Shown here: positions 26,972 to 34,853 of the stretch, one piece after another | How positions within the stretch are numbered: the stretch's first letter is position 1 | Layout of the letters: the number at the start of each line of letters is the position of its first letter | Made by a program: the position numbers and the translations under genes | The notes under the pieces: generated by a model | What the model was told of the DNA's origin: nothing | Seen by the model: the letters and a program-made list of their open reading frames with translations, nothing else | The model's database searches: none | DNA from: Pacificimonas flava | GTDB taxonomy: Bacteria > Pseudomonadota > Alphaproteobacteria > Sphingomonadales > Sphingomonadaceae | Direction of reading: 5' to 3' | DNA: 64,000 nt | Assembly (NCBI RefSeq): GCF_000342165.1 | Contig: NZ_AMRV01000002.1 | Location: 310,001 to 374,000 of the forward strand

Positions 26972-27972
26972 TCAGTTGGCTGAAAATCGCGGAACGGAGC
27001 GGTGTCGCGGAGGCGCGGCGGCGCGCGCGCAGGCATGCCATCGCGCTTGGCTTCTCGTCCACGAAGGTCGAGCATGTCGCCATCGCCGCGACGGAGGCTG
27101 CGCACAATCTGCTGCGCCACGCTGGTGGCGGCGACATGCTGGTACAGGCGTTCGGCCCTCCGGGCGGCGAACGTCTGGCTCTGATCGCGCTCGACGACGG
27201 CCCCGGCATTGCGCGCCTCGACCGCATGCTGAAGGACGGGGCCAGTTCCATGCAAAGCTCCGGCACGGGTTTCGGCGCCATGAAACGTCTTTCCGATAAG
27301 TTCGATGTCTTCACCGCGCCCGGCGGCGGCACGGTGGTCACGCTGGAATTCCGCCCGGACGCGGCCGCCGGCCTGCGCGGCGTCGACGTGGCCGCGCTGC
27401 GCCAGGCCTATCCGGGAGAGCGCGTTTGCGGTGACAGCGTTGCCTTGCGCGGCTTTCCCGGCTTCACGCTCGCCTTCGTCTGCGATGGTCTCGGCCATGG
27501 TCGCCGCGCGGCGGAGGCGGCAAACCACGCCTATGATGCCTTCCTCGGCTCCAGCAACAGCAACCCGGCGGAACTGCTTCTGGAGATTTCGGCCGCCATG
27601 GAGGGCACCCGCGGCGGCGTCGGCGCCGTTGCGCGAATCGATACGGACGCCATGACCCTGACCCATGCCGGCGTCGGGAACATCACGACCATGCACATGA
27701 CGCAGGACAAGGTGAAGCGGCTGCCCGTGCGCGACGGCTATCTGGGAAGCTCCGGTCGTTCGCCGCAGACCGAAACCGTACCCCTGTCCAGCGAGGATAT
27801 CATCCTCATGCACAGCGACGGGGTTTCGACCCTTCGCGGTCTCGAGCGGCGCGCGCCCCTGATGCAGCGCGGGGCGCTGGCCATCGCCGCGCGCCTGATG
27901 CACGACAATTTGCGCGGCCGCGACGATGCCAGCATCATCGCGCTACGCCTGCAACCGGCGCTTGCGCTCTGA
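26968..27972 (+). CDS. GHKL ATPase fused to SpoIIE/PP2C phosphatase (RsbX-like)
   Basis: A 334-residue two-domain protein. Residues 1-130 are a second RsbT-like ATPase with N box TEAAHNLLRHAGGG (Asn47), G1 DDGPG (77-81) and G2 GTGFGAMKRL. Residues about 140-334 are a PP2C/SpoIIE domain with metal-binding aspartates in CGDSVAL (Asp156), VCDGLGHG (Asp173), HSDGVSTL and GRDDAS. RsbX-type phosphatases strip phosphate from RsbR and RsbS to reset the stressosome; the small domain resembles RsbX more than RsbU. Having the kinase fold and the phosphatase in one chain is known from other RST modules. It starts with GTG overlapping the rsbT stop (GTGA). Confidence 0.88.
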   Translation: MISWLKIAERSGVAEARRRARRHAIALGFSSTKVEHVAIAATEAAHNLLRHAGGGDMLVQAFGPPGGERLALIALDDGPGIARLDRMLKDGASSMQSSGTGFGAMKRLSDKFDVFTAPGGGTVVTLEFRPDAAAGLRGVDVAALRQAYPGERVCGDSVALRGFPGFTLAFVCDGLGHGRRAAEAANHAYDAFLGSSNSNPAELLLEISAAMEGTRGGVGAVARIDTDAMTLTHAGVGNITTMHMTQDKVKRLPVRDGYLGSSGRSPQTETVPLSSEDIILMHSDGVSTLRGLERRAPLMQRGALAIAARLMHDNLRGRDDASIIALRLQPALAL

Positions 27973-29150
27973 TGTCGATCACCACCGTCCGTATTGGCAG
28001 CGAGGCCGATATCGTTCGCGTCCGCCAGGTCGCTGCCACACTGACGCGGGCGTTCGGGCTGGAAAAATTCGCGCATACCCGTGCCGTCACGGCTTGTCTG
28101 GAACTTGCCCGAAACGCGCTGCAATATGCCGGCGGCGGACGGATCGCGTTCGGCGCGGTCGAGGGGCGCAATCATCTGATGCTCACCGTATCGGTGCGCG
28201 ATCAGGGGCCGGGCATCAAGGATGTCGAACGGCTGCTGTCCGGCCGCGCCGTCCACGGCACCGACGGCGGGCTTGGCGGGCGGGGCATGGGCCTCGGCCT
28301 GCGCGGGGTGAAGCGGCTGGCACAGGAATTCGACCTCGTCACCGGTCCGGAGGGGACAAAGATCGATATCGCCTTCGCCGCTCCGAATTCTCCCGGGACG
28401 CTCGCCGAAACCGTCGAGGCGGCCACCGATGCGCTGATGAAGCTCGGCAAGGCAGATCCGGCTGCCGAACTTGCGCAGCAGAACCAGCAGCTTGCCGAAG
28501 CGCTTGCGGAGCGCGAGCTGCTGATCAACGAGGTGCATCACCGCACCGGCAACAACCTGGCATTGATCCTGGGCCTTATCCAGATGAGCCGCCGCTCTGC
28601 AAAGGAGCCGGAAACCGGCCGCATCCTCGCGGAACTGGAAGGCCGGGTACACGCCGTCGCCAAGGTGCATGAGGAGCTTCAGAAAGCGGACAATGTCGAC
28701 CGGCTGCTGATCATACCCTTCCTGAAAAAGGTGGCGAGCCACGGGCGGGAAGCTTTCAGTTCCGAGGCCCAGGATATCGATATCCACGTCGAGGGCGATG
28801 ATATCTGGCTGCACAGCGCCGCCGCCGTCGATATCGGCCTGATCGTCGGCGAACTGATTACCAACGCTTTCAAGCACGCGTTCGCAGGCCGGACCTCCGG
28901 ACGAATCGCGGTTTCGTTCCGGCACGAGGAGAATCCGGAGAAGGGCGACGATCACACCGCCTTCTGCCTCATCGTGGCCGACAACGGGCACGGTTTGCCG
29001 GAAGATGCAGGCCGGCCAGAGCGTTCCAATTCCCTCGGCTGGCGCATGATCCGCGCCATGACCGCGCGGCACGACGGGACAATCGAAACGGACGGATCGA
29101 ACGGCTTTCGGACCGTTATTCATCTCGGCCACGGCATCGCTGCCGATTAA
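27972..29150 (+). CDS. RsbT-like ATPase fused to HisKA_2-type histidine kinase
   Basis: A 392-residue soluble protein with no membrane helix. Residues 1-137 are a third RsbT-like ATPase (N box ELARNALQYAGGG at 44-56, G1 DQGPG at 77-81, G2 GGRGMGLGLRGVKRL at 102-116). A helical linker, about 160-185, leads into a HisKA_2 dimerisation domain with INEVHHRTGNNLALIL; His190 is the likely phosphoacceptor. A second HATPase domain follows (VGELITNAFKHAF near 285-297, DNGHGLP near 337-343). HisKA_2 and HWE kinases commonly phosphorylate PhyR in alphaproteobacteria. No response regulator is beside it. The start overlaps the previous stop (TGATG). This is the last gene of the operon. Confidence 0.88.
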   Translation: MSITTVRIGSEADIVRVRQVAATLTRAFGLEKFAHTRAVTACLELARNALQYAGGGRIAFGAVEGRNHLMLTVSVRDQGPGIKDVERLLSGRAVHGTDGGLGGRGMGLGLRGVKRLAQEFDLVTGPEGTKIDIAFAAPNSPGTLAETVEAATDALMKLGKADPAAELAQQNQQLAEALAERELLINEVHHRTGNNLALILGLIQMSRRSAKEPETGRILAELEGRVHAVAKVHEELQKADNVDRLLIIPFLKKVASHGREAFSSEAQDIDIHVEGDDIWLHSAAAVDIGLIVGELITNAFKHAFAGRTSGRIAVSFRHEENPEKGDDHTAFCLIVADNGHGLPEDAGRPERSNSLGWRMIRAMTARHDGTIETDGSNGFRTVIHLGHGIAAD

Positions 29151-29201
29151 GCTGGCGGCGGCTTTTCGAACCGCCGGAAGGGAAGCGACGACTCGCGAGG
29201 T

Positions 29202-30608
29202 TTAGGCGTCGATGATGCGCTCCAGGCGCTCGATATCGGCGGACAGTTCGCCGTCCCCGGCACGCAGCGATTCGATTCGCTTCACCGCATGCATCACCGT
29301 CGTATGGTCCCGGCCGCCGAAGCGCCGGCCGATGTCCGGCAGGCTGCGGGGCGTCAGACGCTTCGCAAGATACATGGCGATCTGCCGCGGCCGCGCGACA
29401 TCGCGGGCGCGCCGCGCCGACAGCATGTCGGCCAGCTTGATGTGATAGAAGTCGGCGACCTCCCGCTGGATGCGGTCGACGGTAACGCGGCGCGTGTGCG
29501 CCCGCAGAACGCTTGCGAGCACCTGCCGCGCGACATCGACGTCGATCGGCTGGCCGCGCGTGCGGGAGTAGGCGATGACGCGGTTGAGCGCGCCCTCCAG
29601 CTCGCGGATATTGCCGGTGACCTTACGCGCCAGAAAGTCGACGACCTCAGGCGTGACCATGGCCATGGCATCGCCGCCCATGCGGGCGACCTTTTCGTTC
29701 AGGATATTGAGACGCAGCTCATATTCGGCGGGATTGATGTCGGCGACCAGGCCCCAGCCGAGGCGCGAGCGCACGCGCGCCTCGATTCCGTCCAGATCCT
29801 GCGGCGGACGATCGGCGCTGATCACCAGGGGACGCTCCGCCGCGATGATCTCGTTCATCGTGTGGAACATTTCTTCCTGCGTCGTCTCCTTGCCGCCGAT
29901 GAACTGAATGTCGTCGATCAGCAGCAGATCGGCCGAGCGCAAGCGCTGCTTGAAGCTGAGCGTGTCCTTGGCGCGCATAGCGGCCAGAAACTCGCACATG
30001 AACTTCTCGGCCGACATGTAGACGACCTTCGCATCCGGATCCCGACGGCGGAATTCCCAGCCGATGGCATGCATGAGGTGCGTCTTGCCGAGCCCCGTAA
30101 TGCCGTGCAGGAACAGAGGGTTGAACGTCAGGGCGCCGCCATCCGCGACGGTCCGCGCCGCACCATAGGCGAGCTCGTTCGCCTTGCCGACGACGAACGC
30201 CTCGAACGTGTAGCGCGGGTTCAGGTGCGCACCCTCGCGCACCTCCGCGGGCATGTCGGCATCGACGGCAGCGACAGGCTGTGCGTCCGCGATCGGCGAC
30301 GGCGCCAGAACCGCAGCTCCCGTTTCGATGCGCACATGGGTCACAGGACTGCCGCCTGCGGCCCACAGCACGCGCAGACGCTCGGAAAACTGGCGGCGGA
30401 CCCAATCGGCCTTGAAGGCCGTCGGCATGGAGAGAACGGCGCAATCGTCTTCCAGACCCACGAAGGCAAGCTGCGACAGCCAGGAATCGAACGTGCGCGT
30501 GCCGAATTCCAGCTTCAGCGATTCGCGAATGCGGTCCCAGCGCGCGGGCGCGTCCCACGCCTCGACACCGGCGGCCGTGCCAATCGTCATCGTCTGATTC
30601 GCCGTCAA
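29202..30608 (-). CDS. dnaA: Chromosomal replication initiator protein DnaA
   Basis: A 468-residue AAA+ initiator. Domain I is about residues 20-90. A variable linker follows to about 140. The AAA+ domain has Walker A GITGLGKTHL near 169-178 and Walker B LLLIDDIQF near 230. The C-terminal DNA-binding domain has GRRFGGRDHTTVMHAVKRI near 434-452, which reads the DnaA box. The start is TTG at 30606-30608, with GGGAGGA six bases before it; the first in-frame ATG (30590) has no such site. It is convergent with the stressosome-like operon and lies downstream of rpsT on the same strand. Confidence 0.97.
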   Translation of the reverse strand: MTANQTMTIGTAAGVEAWDAPARWDRIRESLKLEFGTRTFDSWLSQLAFVGLEDDCAVLSMPTAFKADWVRRQFSERLRVLWAAGGSPVTHVRIETGAAVLAPSPIADAQPVAAVDADMPAEVREGAHLNPRYTFEAFVVGKANELAYGAARTVADGGALTFNPLFLHGITGLGKTHLMHAIGWEFRRRDPDAKVVYMSAEKFMCEFLAAMRAKDTLSFKQRLRSADLLLIDDIQFIGGKETTQEEMFHTMNEIIAAERPLVISADRPPQDLDGIEARVRSRLGWGLVADINPAEYELRLNILNEKVARMGGDAMAMVTPEVVDFLARKVTGNIRELEGALNRVIAYSRTRGQPIDVDVARQVLASVLRAHTRRVTVDRIQREVADFYHIKLADMLSARRARDVARPRQIAMYLAKRLTPRSLPDIGRRFGGRDHTTVMHAVKRIESLRAGDGELSADIERLERIIDA

Positions 30609-31078
30609 CGCCGATCCTCCCTACCTATCGAACCGCCCCCAAAGGCAAACGGCACGCCATGGAGCGCCTTCAAAGCCGCTCCTATTGATATTCATCGAGC
30701 ACAGTCCGCCGCTGGCATTCACCAGTCTAACGGCACTCCCCAGACGTCATTCCGACTGAAGAAACTCTCCCGAACCCTTTTGCCTTGCCATTTGCGGCAG
30801 GCACAACTTTCCCGGCCTCTGCAAACACGTTCCGCTCGCAGACATTCGAGCACTTTTTACTTGATTCGGCCTAACGAGACCTTGCCGACGTCGCCGCGGC
30901 ACCCCGTCTTTGTAGGTCGATTCCGCAGCGGCGATCAAGCCTCCCGAATGCAATGAAAGTTAAATAATCTCGTTGACACGGGATGCCCGCGATTCGCTGC
31001 GATGCGACGTCAGCAGAGTTAAAAATCGGCGCGATTCTGCCGTTTGTGACGGTTTTTCAGCCGCCAGATACCGAAACG
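30609..31078. promoter_or_regulatory. dnaA upstream region with four GANTC sites
   Basis: About 470 bp between the rpsT terminator and dnaA hold no gene. Four GATTC (GANTC) sequences occur at 30863, 30919, 30991 and 31033; this is the CcrM methylation site of alphaproteobacteria and is linked to cell-cycle control of dnaA in Caulobacter. By chance about two would be expected in this length. I found no match to TTATCCACA-type DnaA boxes and no AT-rich unwinding element, so this is not an evident origin. An AT-rich segment lies around 30955-30975. Confidence 0.5.
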
Positions 31079-31109
31079 AAAAAGGGCGCCTCGCCAGTGC
31101 GAGACGCCC
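31079..31109 (-). terminator. Intrinsic terminator after rpsT
   Basis: On the minus strand, gggcgtctcgc pairs with gcgaggcgccc around a four-base loop (actg), giving an 11-bp stem with one G-U pair, followed by five T. It begins 32 bp after the rpsT stop, a classic Rho-independent terminator that should separate rpsT from dnaA. Confidence 0.85.
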
Positions 31110-31140
31110 TTCATTCGGGTTCCGGATAAAGGCGGTGAAT

Positions 31141-31404
31141 CTAGCCGAGCGCCTGGATCCGGTGGCTGAGGCGTGACAGCTTCCGCGCAGCCGTATTCTT
31201 GTGAAGGACACCCTTGGACGCGCCGCGCTGCAGGTGCGGCTGCGCAACCTTCAGCGCATCCTCGGCCTGCTTCTTGTCGCCCGACGCAATCGCGGCCTCC
31301 ACCTTCTTCACGAAGGTGCGAATCTGGCTGACGCGCGAGCCGTTGATGTCGGCGCGGCGATCGTTGCGGCGGATGCGCTTGCGCGCCTGAGGAGTGTTGG
31401 CCAT
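31141..31404 (-). CDS. rpsT: 30S ribosomal protein S20
   Basis: An 87-residue basic protein beginning [18 protein letters not shown], the conserved S20 N-terminus. It carries the late helix motif [19 protein letters not shown], which binds 16S rRNA. The ATG at 31402-31404 is fixed by this N-terminus; the open frame upstream is not conserved in sense. An intrinsic terminator follows. The rpsT-dnaA neighbourhood is common in alphaproteobacteria. Confidence 0.97.
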   Translation of the reverse strand: MANTPQARKRIRRNDRRADINGSRVSQIRTFVKKVEAAIASGDKKQAEDALKVAQPHLQRGASKGVLHKNTAARKLSRLSHRIQALG

Positions 31405-31594
31405 CGGCTTCCCGTACAGTGAGTCGTTCGTAAAATCTCGATCTCGTCCCGCCGTCGTCCGGCGCTTGCGGCGCCGAAGCCATGAAGGGCGAAACGGCGC
31501 AGGCGAGCGGCGCGAGGGGTTTGCCCGCACGCCAAGAAGGGGCGCAAATAGGGACGAACACTGTCGCCGTCAACCTGAATCCCTGTGGGCGGTG

Positions 31595-32407
31595 CTAGCG
31601 CTGGCAGGACGGACAGTAGAAACTAGACCGGCCCGACTGCACAATGCGGCCTATGACGGTGCCGCAGCGCCGGCATGGCCTCCCCTCGCGCCCGTAGACA
31701 TGAAAATCATGCTGAAAGTACCCGAGATCGCCCGACGGCTGGGCATAATCCCGCAGCGTGGAGCCGCCCGCCGCGATGGCCCGCTGCAACACGTGCGGGA
31801 TGGCCGTCGCAAGACGCTCAATGTCCGCGCGCGTCAGCCGCGTACCGCGCCGCGTCGGACGGACCCCGGCCTCGAACAAAGCCTCGCACACATAAATATT
31901 GCCCAGACCGGCGACGCGGCGACCGTCGAGCAGCAGTGTCTTGATAGGCGAGGTGCTGCCACGCGTGACCGCGCGGAGATGGTCGGCGCCGAAGGCCGGC
32001 CCCAGCGGCTCCGGGCCGCAGGCTGCGATCAAGGGATGCGAGTCGAGCGCTTCGGTCGGTACGATATGCAGGGACCCGAAGCGCCGCGGGTCGTTCAGCG
32101 CGACGGTTCCCCGCGCCGTTTCGAAGATCACGTGGTCATGCGCCGCGGCATCTTGCGGATCGAGGCGCAGACGTCCCGACATGCCCAGATGCAGGATGAC
32201 GGTGTCGCCCCGGTCGGTATGGATAAGACCGTATTTCGCGCGCCGCCCGGTGCCCGTAACGCACGCGCCCTGAAGCCGCTGGCGAAAGTCCGCAGGAACC
32301 GGCCACCGAAGATCCGGCCGCCGAACTTCCACACGGCTCAGCACCTCCCCCTCGATCAGGGGGGCGATGCCGCGCATGGTGGTTTCGACTTCGGGCAGTT
32401 CGGGAAT
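31595..32407 (-). CDS. mutM: Formamidopyrimidine-DNA glycosylase, apparently starting at ATT
   Basis: Fpg removes 8-oxoguanine and ring-opened purines and cuts the abasic site. Read from the ATT at 32405-32407 the protein begins (M)PELPEVETTMRG and has 270 residues, the normal length. The N-terminal Pro and Glu, required catalytic residues, are present only with this start. Lys58 (Lys57 after Met removal) lies in RRAKYGL. The C-terminal zinc finger has four Cys (CRRC and CPSC). GGAGA lies seven bases before ATT. The first in-frame ATG (32375-32377) would delete the catalytic Pro-Glu. An upstream ATG at 32419-32421 is out of frame. Either the start is a true ATT or one base differs from the cell. 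Confidence 0.9.
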   Translation of the reverse strand: MPELPEVETTMRGIAPLIEGEVLSRVEVRRPDLRWPVPADFRQRLQGACVTGTGRRAKYGLIHTDRGDTVILHLGMSGRLRLDPQDAAAHDHVIFETARGTVALNDPRRFGSLHIVPTEALDSHPLIAACGPEPLGPAFGADHLRAVTRGSTSPIKTLLLDGRRVAGLGNIYVCEALFEAGVRPTRRGTRLTRADIERLATAIPHVLQRAIAAGGSTLRDYAQPSGDLGYFQHDFHVYGREGRPCRRCGTVIGRIVQSGRSSFYCPSCQR

Positions 32408-32526
32408 GGTGCTGTCTCCATGGCGGGGGCGGATGGGCGGTCGCCACCTGGAAAATGGGCGGGCGGCCGCTCCGCGACATAAGGCGTGTTTGCCGCTCCC
32501 CCAAGGTGCGGCTAAGCGGCGCTGCC

Positions 32527-33264
32527 ATGACAGAAACGAAAACGGTCAGCTACGGCTTCCAGGAAGTCGACCCCGAGGAGAAGACGCGGCGCGTCGGTTC
32601 CGTCTTCGAGCGCGTGGCGAGCCGCTACGACCTGATGAACGACCTGATGTCGGGCGGGCTTCACAGACTGTGGAAGGACGCGTTCGTCCGCCGCGTGCGC
32701 CCGCGCGCCGGGGAACGCATTCTCGACATGGCCGGCGGGACGGGCGACATCGCGTTTCGCATGGCCGGCGCCGGGGCGCAGATCATGGTCAGCGACATCA
32801 ATCCGCACATGCTGGCGGAGGGCGAAAAGCGCGCGCCGTCGGACCTTGCCCCGCACCTGTCATGGCAGGTCGAAAACGCCGAGACGCTGAGTTTCGGCGA
32901 CGCGGAATTCGATGGCTACACCATCGCCTTCGGCATTCGGAACGTGACCGACATCCCCGCAGCCCTCCGGGAGGCATGGCGCGTCCTGAAATGGGGGGGC
33001 CGGTTCTTCTGCCTGGAGTTCAGCCGCATGGAATGGCCTGTCGCAGCGCAGGTCTATGACGCCTATTCGCTGAACGTGGTGCCGAAGATCGGCAAATATG
33101 TCGCGCAGGACGAGGAGGCGTACCGGTATTTGGTGGAATCGATCCGCCGCTTCCCGCCCATGCCCGCCTTCTCCGCAATGATCGAGGATGCGGGTTTCGC
33201 GCGCGTCAGCCACATGCCGATCCTGGGCGGCGTTGTCGCGATCCACAGCGGCTGGAAGCTTTGA
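32527..33264 (+). CDS. ubiE: Ubiquinone/menaquinone C-methyltransferase UbiE
   Basis: A 245-residue SAM-dependent methyltransferase of the quinone pathway. Residues about 8-50 hold SYGFQEVDPEEKTRRVGSVF and YDLMNDLMSGGLHRLWKD, the UbiE signature. The SAM motif I ILDMAGGTGDIAF lies near 68-80, and the second UbiE signature with FCLEFS and VYDAYSLNVVPKIGKYVAQD follows near 160-195. It methylates the ring at C2 in ubiquinone synthesis. The ATG at 32527 fits the family start. It diverges from mutM and is the first gene of a ubiE-ubiB-coaBC-dut run; its stop overlaps the ubiB start. Confidence 0.96.
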   Translation: MTETKTVSYGFQEVDPEEKTRRVGSVFERVASRYDLMNDLMSGGLHRLWKDAFVRRVRPRAGERILDMAGGTGDIAFRMAGAGAQIMVSDINPHMLAEGEKRAPSDLAPHLSWQVENAETLSFGDAEFDGYTIAFGIRNVTDIPAALREAWRVLKWGGRFFCLEFSRMEWPVAAQVYDAYSLNVVPKIGKYVAQDEEAYRYLVESIRRFPPMPAFSAMIEDAGFARVSHMPILGGVVAIHSGWKL

Positions 33265-34796
33265 CCGGCCGCCTGACGCACCTGCGGCGCATCCTGCGCT
33301 GGGGCCGCACGCTTGCGCGGCACGGCGTGCTGCGTCAGTTCGAGACGAGCCCGCACGCCCCGCCGCAGCTGAAGCGGCTTGCCCGGCTTGCCCGATTCGG
33401 CGTCAGCGCCCCGCTCCGGCCGCGCTACCGCGAGGCCTTCCAGGAACTCGGCCCCGCCGCGATCAAGCTGGGGCAGGCGCTCGCCACCCGGCCCGATCTG
33501 GTCGGCGAGGACGCGGCCCGCGAACTGGCCGGCCTGCAGGACCGCCTCTCCCCCTTTCCCTTCGCGCAGGTCTGCGCGTCCATCGAGGAAGCATTCGGCA
33601 GGTCGGTCTCGGACCTTTTCGCATCCATCGAGGAAACGCCCGTTGGCTCCGCCAGCATCGCCCAGGTGCACCGCGCGGTCACCACGGACGGGCGCACCGT
33701 CGCGGTGAAGGTGCTGCGACCGCATATCGAGGAGGATTTCGAGCGCGCCATCGAGACCTACGAATGGCTCGCGGCGCGAATCGAGATGCAGGGCGGCGAG
33801 TTCGCGCGGCTGCGGCCCCGCGCGACCATCGCCTATTTCCGCAAATGGACGGAGCGCGAGCTGAATCTACGGATCGAGGCGGCCTCCGCCTCGGAACTGG
33901 CGGAAAATCTTGCCGCCGAGCCCGGTTTTATCGTGCCGGATGTCGATTGGCAGCGCACGGCGCGCCGGGTGATGACCATCGAATGGATCGACGGCATCAA
34001 GATGACCGACACGGCCGCAATCGAAGCGGCGGGCCTCGACCGTCAGGCACTGGCCGGCATTCTGGTTCGCGGATTTCTGCGCCAGGCCATCGTGAACGGC
34101 TTTTTCCATGCCGACCTGCACCAGGGCAATTTGTTCGCCCTGCCCGATGGACGCATCGCGGCCATCGACTTCGGAATCATGGGCCGCATCGACAGGCGCG
34201 CCCGGCTGTGGCTTGCGGAGATCATCGGCGGCCTGGTCAGCGGCGACTATCGGCGCGTCGCGGAAATCCACTTTGAGGCGGGCTATGTGCCGCCGCACCA
34301 CAATCTCGACGAGTTCGTCACCGCGCTGCGATCGGTGGGGGAGCCGATTCGCGGTCTGCCGGTCAAGGACATCTCCGTCGGTCAGATGCTGGACGGGCTG
34401 TTCAGCATCACGCGCCAGTTCGACATGGTGACGCAGCCGCACCTGCTGCTGCTGCAAAAGACCATGGTGATGGTGGAGGGCGTCGCCTATGCGCTGGACC
34501 CGGAGGTCAACATGCAGACGATGGCCGGTCCGCTGATCGAGGAATGGGGCCGCGACGAGATGGGGCCGGAGGCGCAGCTTGCCGAACGCCTGATCAAGGA
34601 CTGGCGGACCATTCTCGAGTTTCCGGACTTCATGCGCAGGGTCATGGCGCTCGTGCCCGAGCCAGGAGCGGCGCCGCCGCTGCCGCCGCTGGCACCGCTG
34701 CCGGAAACGCGGCCCTGGGCGCCGGACCGCGCCGGCTGGCTCCTCCTCGGCACCGGCATTGGCGCGGCCCTCGCCATGGGTGCGGCGCTGCTCTGA
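33261..34796 (+). CDS. ubiB: UbiB, atypical kinase-like ubiquinone biosynthesis protein
   Basis: A 511-residue member of the ABC1/ADCK protein-kinase-like family needed for ubiquinone production, probably by an ATPase activity that helps lipid precursors. The family-specific KxGQ motif is at Lys69-Gln72 (AAIKLGQALATRPDL). The nucleotide-binding segment VAVKVLRP lies near 150, HADLHQGNLF near 286, and the metal motif AIDFGIMG near 302. A single hydrophobic helix at the C-terminus (about 490-511) should anchor it in the inner membrane. It starts with TTG overlapping the ubiE stop (TTGA), a typical coupled arrangement. Confidence 0.95.
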   Translation: MTGRLTHLRRILRWGRTLARHGVLRQFETSPHAPPQLKRLARLARFGVSAPLRPRYREAFQELGPAAIKLGQALATRPDLVGEDAARELAGLQDRLSPFPFAQVCASIEEAFGRSVSDLFASIEETPVGSASIAQVHRAVTTDGRTVAVKVLRPHIEEDFERAIETYEWLAARIEMQGGEFARLRPRATIAYFRKWTERELNLRIEAASASELAENLAAEPGFIVPDVDWQRTARRVMTIEWIDGIKMTDTAAIEAAGLDRQALAGILVRGFLRQAIVNGFFHADLHQGNLFALPDGRIAAIDFGIMGRIDRRARLWLAEIIGGLVSGDYRRVAEIHFEAGYVPPHHNLDEFVTALRSVGEPIRGLPVKDISVGQMLDGLFSITRQFDMVTQPHLLLLQKTMVMVEGVAYALDPEVNMQTMAGPLIEEWGRDEMGPEAQLAERLIKDWRTILEFPDFMRRVMALVPEPGAAPPLPPLAPLPETRPWAPDRAGWLLLGTGIGAALAMGAALL

Positions 34797-34853
34797 CGAC
34801 GTCGGCGCGGAGGCGGCATTGCAGGCGGGGACGCCGCGCCCTAATCCCGCACC

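Noticed and set aside
30609-31140. Chromosome origin beside dnaA
   Set aside because: No cluster of TTATCCACA-like boxes and no AT-rich unwinding segment is visible; many alphaproteobacteria place the origin away from dnaA.
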